Assembly: GCF_017875645.1 (NCBI RefSeq)
Contig: NZ_JAGGMR010000001.1
Location: 1,178,001 to 1,242,000 of the forward strand
DNA: 64,000 bases
From: Nocardia goodfellowii
Lineage (GTDB): Bacteria > Actinomycetota > Actinomycetes > Mycobacteriales > Mycobacteriaceae
Reading direction: 5' to 3'
Below the pieces are notes generated by a model that saw only the letters and a list, made by a program, of their open reading frames with translations, was not told the DNA's origin and did no database searches. Below, in pieces: positions 41,400 to 51,574 of this stretch. Position numbers and translations under genes: made by a program. Each line of letters starts with the position of its first letter. Position 1 is the stretch's first letter.

Positions 41400-42230
41400 T
41401 CAGGACCACCAGCGTTCGAGGACCTGGGCGACGCCGTCGTTGACGTTGGTGCCGGTGACCTCGTCGGCGGCGGCGATCGCCTCGGGGTGGGCGTTGGCCA
41501 TGGCGACGCCGTGGCCGGCCATGGACAGCATCGGAACATCGTTGGGCATGTCGCCGAACGCGATGATCGCGGAGTGTTCGACGCCGAGGCGCTGGGCGAC
41601 GATGGCCAGGCCGGAGGCCTTGGTGACACCGGGCGCGGAGAGTTCGATCAGGCCATGGTCGGTGGAGTAGGTGATGTCGGCGCGATCGCCGATCAGTGGT
41701 TCGAGTTGGGTGCGCATGTCGCCGCTGCGCATGTCCCGGTGCCGGATCAGCATTTTCACGGCGGGGGAATCGATCACCTCGTGTCTGGCGACCATGGTGT
41801 CGTCCGGGTTCAGCCAGGCGTGTTCGTACTGCGGTGAACTGACGAACTGCGGGGTGACCGCGTCGTGCGCGCGTGCGCCGACGCGTTCGGCGGCCAGACC
41901 GCATCCGGGTAGCGCGGCTTCGGCGACGTCGGCGAGCCAGGACAGGGTCGCCACGTCGAGGGTGCGGCTGGAGAGCACGCTGTCGGTGGCGCTGTCGTAG
42001 ATCACCGCACCGTTGCCGCAGACGCACAGCGGGGCGTAGCCGAGGCCGTCGACTACCGGATCGATCCAGCGCGGCGGCCTGCCGGTAGCGAGGACGAAGG
42101 GCACACCGTCGGCGATCAGGGCATCGACCGCGGCTTTGGTCCGTGCGGTCACACGCTCGTCATGATCGATCAGCGTGCCGTCCACATCGGAGGCCACCAT
42201 CTTGGGCTTGGGCAGGTGCAGGCGGGTCAC
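41400..42230 (-). CDS. Cof-type HAD hydrolase (Rv3813c-like)
   Basis: 276-residue cytoplasmic HAD phosphatase of the Cof/HAD-IIB group. Nucleophile motif ASDVDGTLIDHD (about 13-24), motif II FVLATGRPP near 45, a C2-type cap, and motif IV IIAFGDMPNDVPML near 226. Substrates are typically sugar phosphates or flavin-type phosphates; the specific one is unknown. GTG 42230 has a modest GGAA site; position between the amidase and downstream genes matches Rv3813c. Confidence 0.92.
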   Translation of the reverse strand: MTRLHLPKPKMVASDVDGTLIDHDERVTARTKAAVDALIADGVPFVLATGRPPRWIDPVVDGLGYAPLCVCGNGAVIYDSATDSVLSSRTLDVATLSWLADVAEAALPGCGLAAERVGARAHDAVTPQFVSSPQYEHAWLNPDDTMVARHEVIDSPAVKMLIRHRDMRSGDMRTQLEPLIGDRADITYSTDHGLIELSAPGVTKASGLAIVAQRLGVEHSAIIAFGDMPNDVPMLSMAGHGVAMANAHPEAIAAADEVTGTNVNDGVAQVLERWWS

Positions 42231-42301
42231 CTATTCCATCCTGCCGGAAAACCGTCTCGGCGCGGTCGCGATCGCGACCGGGGTATGACGTGCGCCTCAC
42301 C

Positions 42302-43081
42302 TCAGCCGGGGCGCTGGCCGGCACCGTCGTCGGGTTTCTCGAAGGGGTTGGCCGGCGGCGACGGGCTCGCGCCATTGCTCCACGGCGCGACCTGGGTCGG
42401 CGCGTCGGCGAACCCGTCGACGCGCTGAGCAGGCGGTGCTTCGGGCAGACCCGGCGCCGGAACGTGGCCGAACGGGGCCTGCGCGAAACCGCCGAACTGG
42501 TTGGGAGCGAACGAGTTCTGTTGGGGATATCCGGCGGGCGGGTAACCCGAACCGTACGGCGGCGGATAACCCGCCGCCGCGGGTTGATATGCCAGCCAGC
42601 GCGCCGTCGAAGGCAAGAGCACCAGAATCAGGGTGGCGATCGGGAAGACGATCGCGATCAAACCGCCGACACCGGCACCCAGCAGATCGGCACCACCGGA
42701 ATATTCGCCGACGGCGGTCGTGGCCACCACGAAGCTCACGATCTGCGCCAGGATGTGAATCGCGCAAGCGACGGCGACCAGGACACGGCCGATCTTCTTC
42801 CGCAGGAACAGCGTGACCGCCCCGATCCCCAGCAGGACGCCCGTCAGCAGCGAGAAACCCGCACTGACGAGGACGAAAGCGTAGAGCCCGTCCTCCTCGT
42901 CGAACACATCCGATGTCACCAGCCCGAGTCCCAGCACCCCCGCCCCGCTGATCAATTGCGCGACCGCGCCCAGCGCCGCGAGCACCCCCGCGGTGATCGC
43001 CGTGCCGCCACCCGGCGCCGGCTCCCAGCCCGGCCCCGTCGCATAGGGCTGATACCCACCGTCGTATTGCGGATAACCCAC
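42302..43081 (-). CDS. Four-helix membrane protein with Pro/Gly/Tyr-rich tails
   Basis: 259-residue protein of unknown function. A short Tyr/Gly/Pro-rich N-terminus (GYPQYDGGYQPYATGPGW) precedes four hydrophobic helices (about 28-55, 65-88, 95-120, 130-155), then a 100-residue Pro/Gly/Tyr-rich tail (AAGYPPPYGSGYPPAGYP). This layout is common in actinobacterial membrane proteins, where the tail may mediate interactions. GTG 43081 has GAGGGGGG upstream. It stands alone, divergent from the opp operon. Confidence 0.8.
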   Translation of the reverse strand: MGYPQYDGGYQPYATGPGWEPAPGGGTAITAGVLAALGAVAQLISGAGVLGLGLVTSDVFDEEDGLYAFVLVSAGFSLLTGVLLGIGAVTLFLRKKIGRVLVAVACAIHILAQIVSFVVATTAVGEYSGGADLLGAGVGGLIAIVFPIATLILVLLPSTARWLAYQPAAAGYPPPYGSGYPPAGYPQQNSFAPNQFGGFAQAPFGHVPAPGLPEAPPAQRVDGFADAPTQVAPWSNGASPSPPANPFEKPDDGAGQRPG

Positions 43082-43245
43082 AGTCCCCCCTCATCATTCA
43101 CCGGACGCGACCGTGCCGGTGCAGCCAGGATAGGCCCGCCCTCCGACACCCGCGACATGCCTGAGCTCCTCTCGCCTGCGCGAACCCGACCTCCCTCCCT
43201 ATGATCAGTGCCTACTACCCCCCAGGTGAAAGACCGTGAGGACTG

Positions 43246-44223
43246 ATGACCGGCTTCTTGCTGCGACGCGCTCTCAATTACGTCGTGCTGTTGCTGCTGG
43301 CGTCGTTCCTGACATTTGCCTTGGCCTCGTTGACATTTCGACCGTTGGATCGATACGAACAGGCCAGTCCGCGGCCGCCGCAATATGTGATCGACGCGAA
43401 AGCCGAGGAGCTGCATCTGGATGAACCCATCCCGGTGCGGTACGTGACCTGGATCAAGGGCGTGGCGCACGGGGATTTCGGTAAGACCCTGGCGGGCCAG
43501 CCGGTTAGTCAGGAGCTGGGGCGCCGGATCGGAGTCAGTTTGCGGCTGCTGATCATCGGCTCGATCGTGGGCACGGTGCTGGGGGTGCTGATCGGGGCGG
43601 CGGGCGCGATCCGGCAATACAAGTTCAGTGACTATTTCACGACGGTGTTTTCGCTGTTGTTATTGAGCACGCCCATCTTCCTGCTCGCCACTTTGCTGAA
43701 ATACGGTGCGCTGGAAGTGAATTCGCTGACCGGCCAGCAGATCTTCCTCTATACCGGGGAGACCTCGGCCAGCCATATCGCCGGGTTCTGGCCGCAACTG
43801 CTCGACCGGATACAGCATCTGATACTGCCTACGACGGCGCTGGCGATGGGCGCGATGGCCGGTTACAGCCGCTATCAGCGCAACGCGATGCTCGACGTAC
43901 TGCAAAGCGATTTCATCCGTACCGCCCGAGCCAAAGGCCTGTCCCGCGGAAAAGCTCTGTATAAGCACGGGCTTCGCACCGCGCTCATCCCGATGGCCAC
44001 TCTGTTCGCCTACAGCCTGGGCGGGTTGATCACCGGTGCGACGTTCACCGAGAAGATCTTCGGCTGGCACGGCGTCGGGGAATGGCTGGTCGATTCGATC
44101 AATGCCCAGGACCTCTATGTGGTGGTCACCGTGACCGCGTTCGCCGGACTCGTGGTGCTCATCTCGGGGTTGCTCTCGGATGTGGTGCTGGCGATCCTCG
44201 ATCCCCGGGTGCGTGTGTCATGA
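43246..44223 (+). CDS. oppB: Oligopeptide/dipeptide ABC transporter permease, OppB type
   Basis: 325-residue permease (Rv1283c OppB is also 325). N-terminal FLLRRALNYVVLLLLAS, binding-protein-dependent transport domain with about six helices, and the EAA loop RTARAKGLSRGKALYKHGLR near 224-243 that contacts the ATPase. It forms the membrane channel with OppC. AGGA precedes ATG 43246. Its stop overlaps the oppC start (ATGA). Confidence 0.95.
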   Translation: MTGFLLRRALNYVVLLLLASFLTFALASLTFRPLDRYEQASPRPPQYVIDAKAEELHLDEPIPVRYVTWIKGVAHGDFGKTLAGQPVSQELGRRIGVSLRLLIIGSIVGTVLGVLIGAAGAIRQYKFSDYFTTVFSLLLLSTPIFLLATLLKYGALEVNSLTGQQIFLYTGETSASHIAGFWPQLLDRIQHLILPTTALAMGAMAGYSRYQRNAMLDVLQSDFIRTARAKGLSRGKALYKHGLRTALIPMATLFAYSLGGLITGATFTEKIFGWHGVGEWLVDSINAQDLYVVVTVTAFAGLVVLISGLLSDVVLAILDPRVRVS

Positions 44224-45137
44224 CCGAAACCGAGCTCATCGTCCAGGGCGCGCCACCGGCGGCGGCCGGGCGACGAAAGCTGGTGTGGCGCAGGTTTTTG
44301 CGCAACAAGCCCGCGGTGGTGAGCGGGTTGATCCTGATCGCGCTGTTCGTGATCAGCTATGCGCTGCCGCCGTTTTTGGCCTATGACTACCAGCAGATGG
44401 ATCCGACGGCGTTCCTGAAACCGCCGAGTGCGAAACATCCGTTCGGTACCACCCTGATCGGCCAGGACGTGCTGGCTCAGACGCTGCGTGGTCTGCAGAA
44501 GTCGCTGACCATCGGCTTGTGCGTGGCGCTGATCTCCACCACTATCGCCGCGACCGCCGGAGCGGTGGCCGGGCTGCTCGGCGGCTGGACCGATCGGGCC
44601 ATCATGTGGCTGGTCGACCTGCTGCTGGTGATCCCCAGTTTCATCATCATCGCGATCTTCGCCCCGCGGACCAAGGGCAGCGGCTCGATCCTTATTTTGA
44701 TCATCCTGCTCGCCGCGTTCGGGTGGATGATCAGCGCCCGCATCGTGCGCGGGCTCACGCTGAGCCTGCGCGATCGCGAATTCGTCCGCGCGGCACGCTA
44801 TATGGGCGCTCCGACTCGAACCGTGATCGTTTCGCACATCGTGCCCAACATCGCCTCGATCTTGATCATCGACACCACCCTCGCGGTCGGAGCCGCGATC
44901 ATGGCCGAGACCGGGCTGAGCTTCCTGGGCTTCGGCGTGCAGCCGCCCGACGTGTCACTGGGCTCGTTGATCGCCGCGGGCACGAAATCAGCGCTGACCC
45001 ATCCGTGGCTGTTCATGTTCGCCGGCGGGTTCCTCGTGCTGACGGTCCTGTGCGCGAACTTGATCGGCGACGGACTGCGCGACGCCTTCGATCCCAGCGC
45101 CAAGCGCGCGCGGGCACGCAAGCAGGAGAAGGCATGA
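44220..45137 (+). CDS. oppC: Oligopeptide/dipeptide ABC transporter permease, OppC type
   Basis: 305-residue partner permease. N-terminal cytoplasmic helix, [20 protein letters not shown] (split membrane segment near 23-42), the family signature [19 protein letters not shown] near 79, and the EAA loop [25 protein letters not shown] near 184. ATG 44220 overlaps the oppB stop, and its own stop overlaps oppD, both by 4 bases. Confidence 0.95.
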   Translation: MTETELIVQGAPPAAAGRRKLVWRRFLRNKPAVVSGLILIALFVISYALPPFLAYDYQQMDPTAFLKPPSAKHPFGTTLIGQDVLAQTLRGLQKSLTIGLCVALISTTIAATAGAVAGLLGGWTDRAIMWLVDLLLVIPSFIIIAIFAPRTKGSGSILILIILLAAFGWMISARIVRGLTLSLRDREFVRAARYMGAPTRTVIVSHIVPNIASILIIDTTLAVGAAIMAETGLSFLGFGVQPPDVSLGSLIAAGTKSALTHPWLFMFAGGFLVLTVLCANLIGDGLRDAFDPSAKRARARKQEKA

Positions 45138-46972
45138 CGAACCCGCCACTGCTCGAGGTCACCGATCTGCGGGTGTCGTTTCCCGGCGAAGAGGGTCGCA
45201 TCGAGGCGGTGCGTGGAGTCGACTACACCGTCTCCGATGGCGAGGTTCTGGCCATCGTCGGTGAATCCGGCTCCGGGAAATCGGTGTCCTCGCTGGCGGT
45301 GATCGGTCTGCTGCCCGAGCAGGCGCGAGTGCAGGGGTCGATCCGGTTACGGGGACGGGAGCTGCTCGGGCTCGGTGACCGCCAATTGTCACGGCTCCGC
45401 GGCAGTTCGGTGAGCATGGTGTTCCAGGACCCGCTGTCCGCGCTGACTCCGGTGTATCGGATCGGCGAGCAGATCGCCGAAGCGCTGCTTGCACACGGCA
45501 AGATGAGCACCAAGGAAGCGGCAGCGAAAGCGGTCGAGCTGCTCGAGTTGGTCGGTATCGACGACGCGGCGGTGCGCGCCCGGTCATTTCCGCACGAGTT
45601 CTCCGGCGGCATGCGCCAGCGCGTGGTCATCGCCATGGCCATCGCCAACGATCCCGAGCTGATCATCTGCGACGAACCCACCACCGCGCTCGATGTCACA
45701 GTGCAGGCGCAAATCCTGAATCTGCTGCGCAAAGCACGTGACATCACCGGGGCCGGGGTCGTCATGATCACCCACGACATGGGCATCGCCGCCACCATAG
45801 CCGACCGCGTCGCGGTCATGTACGCGGGCAGGATCGTCGAAACCGCCGCCGCCGACGAACTCTTCAGCGCGCCGCGCATGCCCTACACGGTGGGCTTGCT
45901 CGGCTCCATCCCGCGCATCGATGGTCCGCCGCGGACACCGCTGATCCCGATCGTCGGCGCGCCGCCCGCCATGCATTCGCTGCCGCCCGGCTGTTCGTTC
46001 GCACCCCGCTGCCCCATCGCGATCGACGAATGCCGGGTCGCCGAACCACCTTTGGACCCGACCGGTCCGGGGCACGCGGCCGCCTGCATCCGTACCGACG
46101 AGGTCGGCACCGACGACCTTTTCACCGCCTACCGCCGGGAAATCTCCGAGCCCGCCGCCGAGGCCAGGCCCGATCCAGCAGTGGTACTGCGGGTAACGGA
46201 CCTGGTCAAGACGTTCCCGATCACCGCCGGAGTGGTATTCCGGCGGCGCAAAGGCGAAGTCCGGGCGGTCGACGGCATCAGCTTCGAAGTGCGCGCCGGA
46301 CGCACCCTGGCGCTGGTCGGGGAGTCCGGCTCCGGCAAATCCACCACCCTGACCCAAATCCTCGACCTGGTCCGACCCGAAGCCGGGACCATCGAAATCC
46401 TCGGCCGCGACGTCAGCACGATGACCAAGCCGCACAAGCGCGAGATCCGCAGGCAGATGCAGATCGTCTTCCAAGACCCCACCGCGTCGCTGGATCCGCG
46501 CCTGCCCGTCTTCGACGCCCTGGCCGAACCGTTGCGCATCGACGGCCGCTCGCGCACCGAAATCGCCAGGCGGGTACCGGAACTACTCGAACAAGTCGGA
46601 CTCCGGCCCGAACATGCCGACCGCTACCCCGCCGACTTCTCCGGCGGCCAGAAGCAACGCATCAGCATCGCCCGCGCGCTCGCGCTCGACCCCGAACTGC
46701 TGGTCCTGGACGAACCCGTGTCCTCCCTCGACGTCTCCATCCAAGCCGGCATCCTGAACCTGTTGCGCGACCTGCAGTGCGAACGCGGACTCTCCTACCT
46801 GTTCGTCTCGCACGACCTCTCGGTGGTCCGCAACCTCGCCCACGACATCGCCGTCATGTACCGCGGCAAAATCGTCGAATCCGGCCCCGCCGAACAAATC
46901 TTCGCCGCACCCACGCACGAATACACCCGCAAACTCATCGAAGCGGTACCCGTACCGGTCGCCAGCCGGTAG
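45134..46972 (+). CDS. oppD: Dual-domain ABC ATPase (OppD-OppF fusion)
   Basis: 612-residue protein carrying two complete ATPase domains, like the 612-residue Rv1281c OppD. First domain: Walker A GESGSGKS (43-50), signature FSGGMRQR and Walker [13 protein letters not shown], followed by the oligopeptide-transporter C-terminal Cys-rich segment [11 protein letters not shown]. Second domain: Walker [10 protein letters not shown] near 395, signature FSGGQKQR and [12 protein letters not shown]. It powers the OppB/OppC channel alone, so no separate OppF is needed. Confidence 0.96.
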   Translation: MTNPPLLEVTDLRVSFPGEEGRIEAVRGVDYTVSDGEVLAIVGESGSGKSVSSLAVIGLLPEQARVQGSIRLRGRELLGLGDRQLSRLRGSSVSMVFQDPLSALTPVYRIGEQIAEALLAHGKMSTKEAAAKAVELLELVGIDDAAVRARSFPHEFSGGMRQRVVIAMAIANDPELIICDEPTTALDVTVQAQILNLLRKARDITGAGVVMITHDMGIAATIADRVAVMYAGRIVETAAADELFSAPRMPYTVGLLGSIPRIDGPPRTPLIPIVGAPPAMHSLPPGCSFAPRCPIAIDECRVAEPPLDPTGPGHAAACIRTDEVGTDDLFTAYRREISEPAAEARPDPAVVLRVTDLVKTFPITAGVVFRRRKGEVRAVDGISFEVRAGRTLALVGESGSGKSTTLTQILDLVRPEAGTIEILGRDVSTMTKPHKREIRRQMQIVFQDPTASLDPRLPVFDALAEPLRIDGRSRTEIARRVPELLEQVGLRPEHADRYPADFSGGQKQRISIARALALDPELLVLDEPVSSLDVSIQAGILNLLRDLQCERGLSYLFVSHDLSVVRNLAHDIAVMYRGKIVESGPAEQIFAAPTHEYTRKLIEAVPVPVASR

Positions 46973-46996
46973 CCGAACGAAAGTCAGGAGTGCGTC

Positions 46997-48676
46997 ATGC
47001 GGATCCGAGCGAATCGAATGCGTTGTGCCGCTGCGCTGGTCGCGGTCGCGCTGACCGCGGCGGGCTGTGGATCAGGAGACGACTCCTCGGGGCAGGGCCG
47101 GTCCGACACCGTCGGCACCAGCAGTGACATCAACCCGAAACCCCGCGACGAAGTGCGCGAGGGCGGGAATCTGCGGCTGGCGACCTCCGCGATGCCGGAC
47201 AACTGGAACACGCTGTCCAATGATGGCAACAACGGGGAGATCGCCGACATCGAACGGCCGATGATGCCGCGCTCACACCATGTCGACGCGGCCGGCAAGC
47301 TCACCGTCAACCAGGACTATTTCACCGATATCGCGTTGACCGGCAGCAACCCGCAGCAGGTCACGTACACCATCAATCCGAAGGCGTTCTGGTCCGATGG
47401 ACAGCCGATCACCTGGGAGGACATCAAGTCCCAGGCGAACGCGCTCAGCGGCCGGGACAAACGCTTCCTGATCGCGATCACCAATGGTTTCGAATACGTG
47501 GCGAAGGTGGAGCGCGGCGCCGACGACCGGCAGGCCGTTCTCACCTTCTCGCAGCCCTACGGTGAATGGCGCGGACAGTTCTCCGGAAACGCCTCGCTGT
47601 TCCCGAAATCCGTGACGGCGGACCCGGAGTCGTTCAACAACAGTCTGGTCGATCAGATGGGGCCCACCGCCGGTCCGTTCAAGGTGCGGACCATCGACCG
47701 CGGCAATTCCCGGATCGTGCTGGAACGCGACCCGAACTGGTGGGGTGAGCGGCCCAAACTGGACACGATCACCATCAGCGTGCTCGACCAGACGGCGTGG
47801 GTGGGCGCGCTGCAGAACAACGAAATCGACCTCGCCCGACTCTCCTCGATCGAGGAGGTGCAGACGATAGGCAATACCGGCGGACTGGCGATCCGGCGCG
47901 CGCCCGGAAACCGCTGGCGGCATCTGACTTTCAACGGCGCGCCCGGATCGATCCTCGCCGACCCCGCGCTACGCGTCGCGATTTCCAAGGCCATCGATCG
48001 CCAGACCATCGCGACGGCCACCCAGATGGGCCTCGTCGAGAACCCGAAACCTTTGAACAACCACATCTTCCTGGAAGGCCAAGAAGGCTACCGGGACAAC
48101 AGTCTCGGCTTCGATCCGGCCGCGGCCGCCCGCGAACTCGACGCGCTCGGCTGGAAACTCAATGGCGACGTGCGCGAAAAGGACGGCAAGCAGCTGATCA
48201 TCCGCGACGTCATGTACAACAATCCGCTGTGGGTGCAGCTCGCGCAGATCATTCAGCAGAACCTGGCGGCGGTCGGCGTGAAACTGACCATCGACACCAA
48301 ACCCGCTGTCGGATTCTTCCCCGATGTCATCCAGAAAGGCGACTTCGATGTCGCGCAATTCATTTGGCAGGGCGACGCGTTCCCGCTCAGCAGCGTCCGG
48401 CAGGTCTACTACTACGACCCCAACGATCTGCAGGGCAACTACGGACGCATAGGTTCACCCGAGCTGAACGCGCTCATCGACCGGGCCATCGCGGAACTGG
48501 ACCCGCAGAAGGCGATCGAACTGAGCAACGAGATCGACCGGAAGGTGTTCGAGGAAGGGCACTCGCTGCCGCTGACCCAGGACCCGGGCACGTTCGGGGT
48601 ACGCACCGAACTGGCCAATATGGGTTCGCACGGACTGGCGTCGTACGACTACACGAAGATCGGATTTGTGAAATGA
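46997..48676 (+). CDS. oppA: Peptide-binding lipoprotein, solute-binding family 5 (copy 1)
   Basis: 559-residue extracellular solute-binding protein. Signal peptide with lipobox TAAGC (Cys24), Ser/Asp-rich linker, conserved SDINPKPRDEVREGGNLRL, then the family 5 fold (YTINPKAFWSDGQPITWEDIKS, LNNHIFLEGQEGY). It captures oligopeptides for OppBCD. AGGAG lies nine bases before ATG 46997. Its stop overlaps the next paralogue by 4 bases. The start of the mature protein and many blocks are shared with copy 2, so they arose by tandem duplication. Confidence 0.93.
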   Translation: MRIRANRMRCAAALVAVALTAAGCGSGDDSSGQGRSDTVGTSSDINPKPRDEVREGGNLRLATSAMPDNWNTLSNDGNNGEIADIERPMMPRSHHVDAAGKLTVNQDYFTDIALTGSNPQQVTYTINPKAFWSDGQPITWEDIKSQANALSGRDKRFLIAITNGFEYVAKVERGADDRQAVLTFSQPYGEWRGQFSGNASLFPKSVTADPESFNNSLVDQMGPTAGPFKVRTIDRGNSRIVLERDPNWWGERPKLDTITISVLDQTAWVGALQNNEIDLARLSSIEEVQTIGNTGGLAIRRAPGNRWRHLTFNGAPGSILADPALRVAISKAIDRQTIATATQMGLVENPKPLNNHIFLEGQEGYRDNSLGFDPAAAARELDALGWKLNGDVREKDGKQLIIRDVMYNNPLWVQLAQIIQQNLAAVGVKLTIDTKPAVGFFPDVIQKGDFDVAQFIWQGDAFPLSSVRQVYYYDPNDLQGNYGRIGSPELNALIDRAIAELDPQKAIELSNEIDRKVFEEGHSLPLTQDPGTFGVRTELANMGSHGLASYDYTKIGFVK

Positions 48677-50346
48677 GCACCAAATACGCGCGCCGGCTGC
48701 GGGCGATAGCGGCGCCGGCCGCCGCCTTTTCGTTGATCCTGGCCGGCTGCGGTGACGACAACGGTGGCGTCGCGACCGGGACGAGTGCCATCGGCAAGAC
48801 CAACGACATCAATCCGAAAAGTCGCGAGGAGGTGCGGGACGGCGGAAATCTGCGCCTGCCGACGGGGGCGTTCCCGCCCACCTTCAATCCGCACCACATC
48901 GATTCCGACGGTGATGCCGCGAACATTCAGGCCTGGACACTGCCCGGTCCGGTCAGTTCCGACGTCACCGGTGAAATATCCATCAACCACGATTACTTCA
49001 CCGATATCCAACTGACTGGCACCGACCCCCAGCGGATCGTCTACACCATCAACCCCAAAGCCGTGTGGTCCGATGGCAGCCCCATCACCTGGGAAGATAT
49101 GCGCGCCCAGGCCGAAGCGCTGAGCGGCCGCAACACCGCGTACAAGATCGCCGCCAGCCAGGGGTACAGCCGGCTCGACAAGGTCGAGCGGGGCGCGGAC
49201 GACCGGCAGGCGATCGTCACCTTCGCTCAGCACTACGCGGAATGGCGCGGGCTTTTCAGTCAGCTGGTGCCCAAGGAACTGACCGCGACGCCGGAGGCTT
49301 TCGACACCCTGGCCAAGTCGGCTCCGGTCAAATCCGCTGGGCCGTTCATCATTACCGATTTGGACCGTTCGGCGCAGCGAATCGTGCTGAGCCGCAATCC
49401 GAAATGGTGGGGCCAGACCCCGAAACTGGACACCGTCACCTACAGCGTGCTCGACCGTTCCGCCTACCTGGGCGCACTGCAGAACAACGAACTCGACGCT
49501 TTCGACCTGTCCGGCCTCGAAGAGGTCAAGGCGGTGGCGAGTACTCCCGGGCTCGCGGTTCGCCGAGCCTCCCGGCCGTACAACTCGCACTTCACCTTCA
49601 ACGGTGCGCCCGGCGCGATCCTTTCGGATCCGCGCCTGCGCCTGGCTATTTCGAAGGCCATCGACCGTCAGAGCATCGTGTCCGCCATTCAGAACGGCAT
49701 CGTGGAAGATCCGAAGCCGTTGAACAATCACATCTTCCTGAACGGTCAGAAGGGTTACCAGGACAACGCGGAAGCCGTCGCCTACGACCCCGCGGCCGCA
49801 GCCCGCATGCTGGACGAACTCGGCTGGAAACTGAACGGCCAGTACCGCGAGAAGGACGGGCGGCAGTTGGTGCTGCGAGATGTGATGTACCGGCAGGACA
49901 CCTGGATCCAGACGGCGCAGATCGCTCAGCAGAATCTGGCGCAGATCGGCGTCAAACTGGAGATCGAGACCTACGGCGGTGAGCTGTTCACCGAGGTGGT
50001 CGACCCCGGCAATTTCGATATCGTCCAATTCAGCTGGCAGCGCAGCGCTTTCCCACTCGGCGCGTTGCCGCAGATCTACTCCTATGATCCGAACAACATC
50101 TTGAGCAACAAGGGCCGCATCGGCTCCCCGGAACTGAACGCGCTGATCGAAGAAGTGATTTCCGAACTCGACCCGGAGAAGGCGATCGAACTCGCCAACA
50201 AGGCCGACAAGATGATCTTCGAGATGGGCCATTCCCTGCCGATCGCGCAGTCCGCCGGAAACGTCGCGGTCCGCGACAACGTGGCCAACTTCGGCGCCTT
50301 CGGCCTGGCCGACACCGACTACACCATGGTGGGTTTCGTGAAGTGA
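48673..50346 (+). CDS. Peptide-binding lipoprotein, solute-binding family 5 (copy 2)
   Basis: 557-residue paralogue of the preceding protein: lipobox LAGC (Cys26), TNDINPKSREEVRDGGNLRL, YTINPKAVWSDGSPITWEDMRA, LNNHIFLNGQKGY. Ligand-lobe segments differ more (for example YGGELFTEVVDPGNFDIVQF against AVGFFPDVIQKGDFDVAQF in copy 1), so the two may bind different peptides. ATG 48673 overlaps the copy 1 stop; its stop overlaps the next gene by 4 bases. Confidence 0.93.
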   Translation: MSTKYARRLRAIAAPAAAFSLILAGCGDDNGGVATGTSAIGKTNDINPKSREEVRDGGNLRLPTGAFPPTFNPHHIDSDGDAANIQAWTLPGPVSSDVTGEISINHDYFTDIQLTGTDPQRIVYTINPKAVWSDGSPITWEDMRAQAEALSGRNTAYKIAASQGYSRLDKVERGADDRQAIVTFAQHYAEWRGLFSQLVPKELTATPEAFDTLAKSAPVKSAGPFIITDLDRSAQRIVLSRNPKWWGQTPKLDTVTYSVLDRSAYLGALQNNELDAFDLSGLEEVKAVASTPGLAVRRASRPYNSHFTFNGAPGAILSDPRLRLAISKAIDRQSIVSAIQNGIVEDPKPLNNHIFLNGQKGYQDNAEAVAYDPAAAARMLDELGWKLNGQYREKDGRQLVLRDVMYRQDTWIQTAQIAQQNLAQIGVKLEIETYGGELFTEVVDPGNFDIVQFSWQRSAFPLGALPQIYSYDPNNILSNKGRIGSPELNALIEEVISELDPEKAIELANKADKMIFEMGHSLPIAQSAGNVAVRDNVANFGAFGLADTDYTMVGFVK

Positions 50347-51029
50347 GTTCCGCCCACCCGCTGACCTATCCGGTCGGCGTGACGCTCGGCGCCCTCGCGG
50401 TCTGTGCCGCGTGGGCGCCGTTCGCCAATTCGAGCCAATTGGCTGTGCTTGCCGCAGTGGCGCTGGTCATCCTCGGCTACACGGCATTTCAGGTCTGCAC
50501 AGCGCGTGGGCTTCTGCCGCTCGGGCTGCCGGTTCCCGCGACCGCCGTGGTCAAGCGGGTTCGTCAGGAACATCGGCTGGTCAGTCGGTCTTGGCTGGAG
50601 TTCAGTGGGGTGTCGGCGGATTGTGCACAGTCATCCACAGGGGCACCGGGGACCTGGTGGGTTCCTGTTTATTTCGATCCGGCGCTGGTGTCGCTCACCG
50701 AGGCGAAGGCGGTGCTGGGTGGGCGGCAGGTTTGGGTCGGGGGGTTGCGGGTTTATCCGTCGGGGCGTGCTCGCACCACCGAGCCGCCGGGGCGTTTGAT
50801 CGACAATCCGTCTCGGCCGGGGCCTGATTCGCGGGGGCTCGCGGTCGCCGCCGCGCGGACGGCACGTCGACTGCTGCTCGACGCGCAGTCGGGGGTTGCG
50901 GCTCCATTCGCCGCTTTGCTCTGGGTGTACCTCGACGGCGGCGGGCTGCCCGCGTTCGCCGGGGCGTTCTGCGTCGCGTTCGGTACCGCGGTCTGGCTGG
51001 CGGCTATCCGCGGGTCGGACCCCAGTTAG
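50343..51029 (+). CDS. Uncharacterised membrane protein at end of opp operon
   Basis: 228-residue protein with two hydrophobic N-terminal segments (about 8-28 and 33-52), a central soluble part about 65-165 (WWVPVYFDPALVSL, VWVGGLRVYPSGRA), and a C-terminal hydrophobic segment about 185-220. GTG 50343 overlaps the stop of binding protein copy 2 by 4 bases, so translation is coupled. I do not recognise the family. Its stop (TAG) overlaps the convergent Nudix stop by two bases. A role in peptide uptake or in handling the lipoproteins is inference only. Confidence 0.75.
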   Translation: MSSAHPLTYPVGVTLGALAVCAAWAPFANSSQLAVLAAVALVILGYTAFQVCTARGLLPLGLPVPATAVVKRVRQEHRLVSRSWLEFSGVSADCAQSSTGAPGTWWVPVYFDPALVSLTEAKAVLGGRQVWVGGLRVYPSGRARTTEPPGRLIDNPSRPGPDSRGLAVAAARTARRLLLDAQSGVAAPFAALLWVYLDGGGLPAFAGAFCVAFGTAVWLAAIRGSDPS

Positions 51030-51460
51030 GAGAGCAGGCCGAGGGCGTCGGCGTGGTCCAGGGTTTTGCGCACGTGCCAGACCAGCGGGACGTGGGTGGC
51101 CTCCTGGTAGGTCATCCATTCGTACTCGTCGTGCTCGTCGTCCGGTAGGTGCACGGCGCGGCCGATCTCGTTCTCGAAGCAGCCGAAGGTGACGGTGTGG
51201 AAGTCGATATCTCGGCCGCTGGTGTCCGGGTTGACGAAGTGCGTCAACTCGTCGGTGACCAGGACGTCCAAGCCGGTTTCCTCGGCGACCTCGCGCCGCG
51301 CGGCGTCCGCCGGGTTTTCGCCGGGCGCTACGACACCGCCCGGAATATCCCATAGCCCACCCAGCGGCAAAATCGGATTGCGGTGCAGCAGTAGTACTTT
51401 CCCGGTGCGGATGGGCAGGGCGTGTGCCGTCCACCGCTGCTCCCCGTTGCGTTCTGTCAT
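51026..51460 (-). CDS. Nudix hydrolase (MutT type)
   Basis: 144-residue Nudix hydrolase. The Nudix box GVVAPGENPADAARREVAEETGLDV (read as G-x5-E-x7-REVAEETGL) lies at about 40-63. Substrate unknown: nucleoside diphosphate derivatives of some kind. ATG 51460 follows GGAGGGAG; the frame is open upstream but without conservation. Its stop overlaps that of the convergent membrane-protein gene. Confidence 0.93.
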   Translation of the reverse strand: MTERNGEQRWTAHALPIRTGKVLLLHRNPILPLGGLWDIPGGVVAPGENPADAARREVAEETGLDVLVTDELTHFVNPDTSGRDIDFHTVTFGCFENEIGRAVHLPDDEHDEYEWMTYQEATHVPLVWHVRKTLDHADALGLLS

Positions 51461-51527
51461 GTCCCGCTCCCTCCTCCCGCTGTCGAGTGTGCCACGCTCG
51501 GCGGCGGCATGGCTCGTCACTTCGCAT

Positions 51528-51554
51528 TGGTCTGACCACTTGACCAGCTGACCA
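51528..51554 (+). promoter_or_regulatory. FadR-like operator and triple TGACCA array
   Basis: TGGTCTGACCA (51528-51538) is a perfect palindrome of the TGG-N5-CCA type bound by FadR-family regulators. It contains the first of three TGACCA copies at 51533, 51541 and 51549, exactly 8 bases apart. The array sits 21-47 bases before the FadR-type start and about 70 bases from the Nudix start, so autoregulation is likely. Confidence 0.6.
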
Positions 51555-51574
51555 TCAGGGCGCACAGTGGGGGC

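Noticed and set aside
44519..45133. Upstream extension of the oppD frame
   Set aside because: It lies inside oppC; the ATG at 45134 overlaps the oppC stop and gives the normal family N-terminus.
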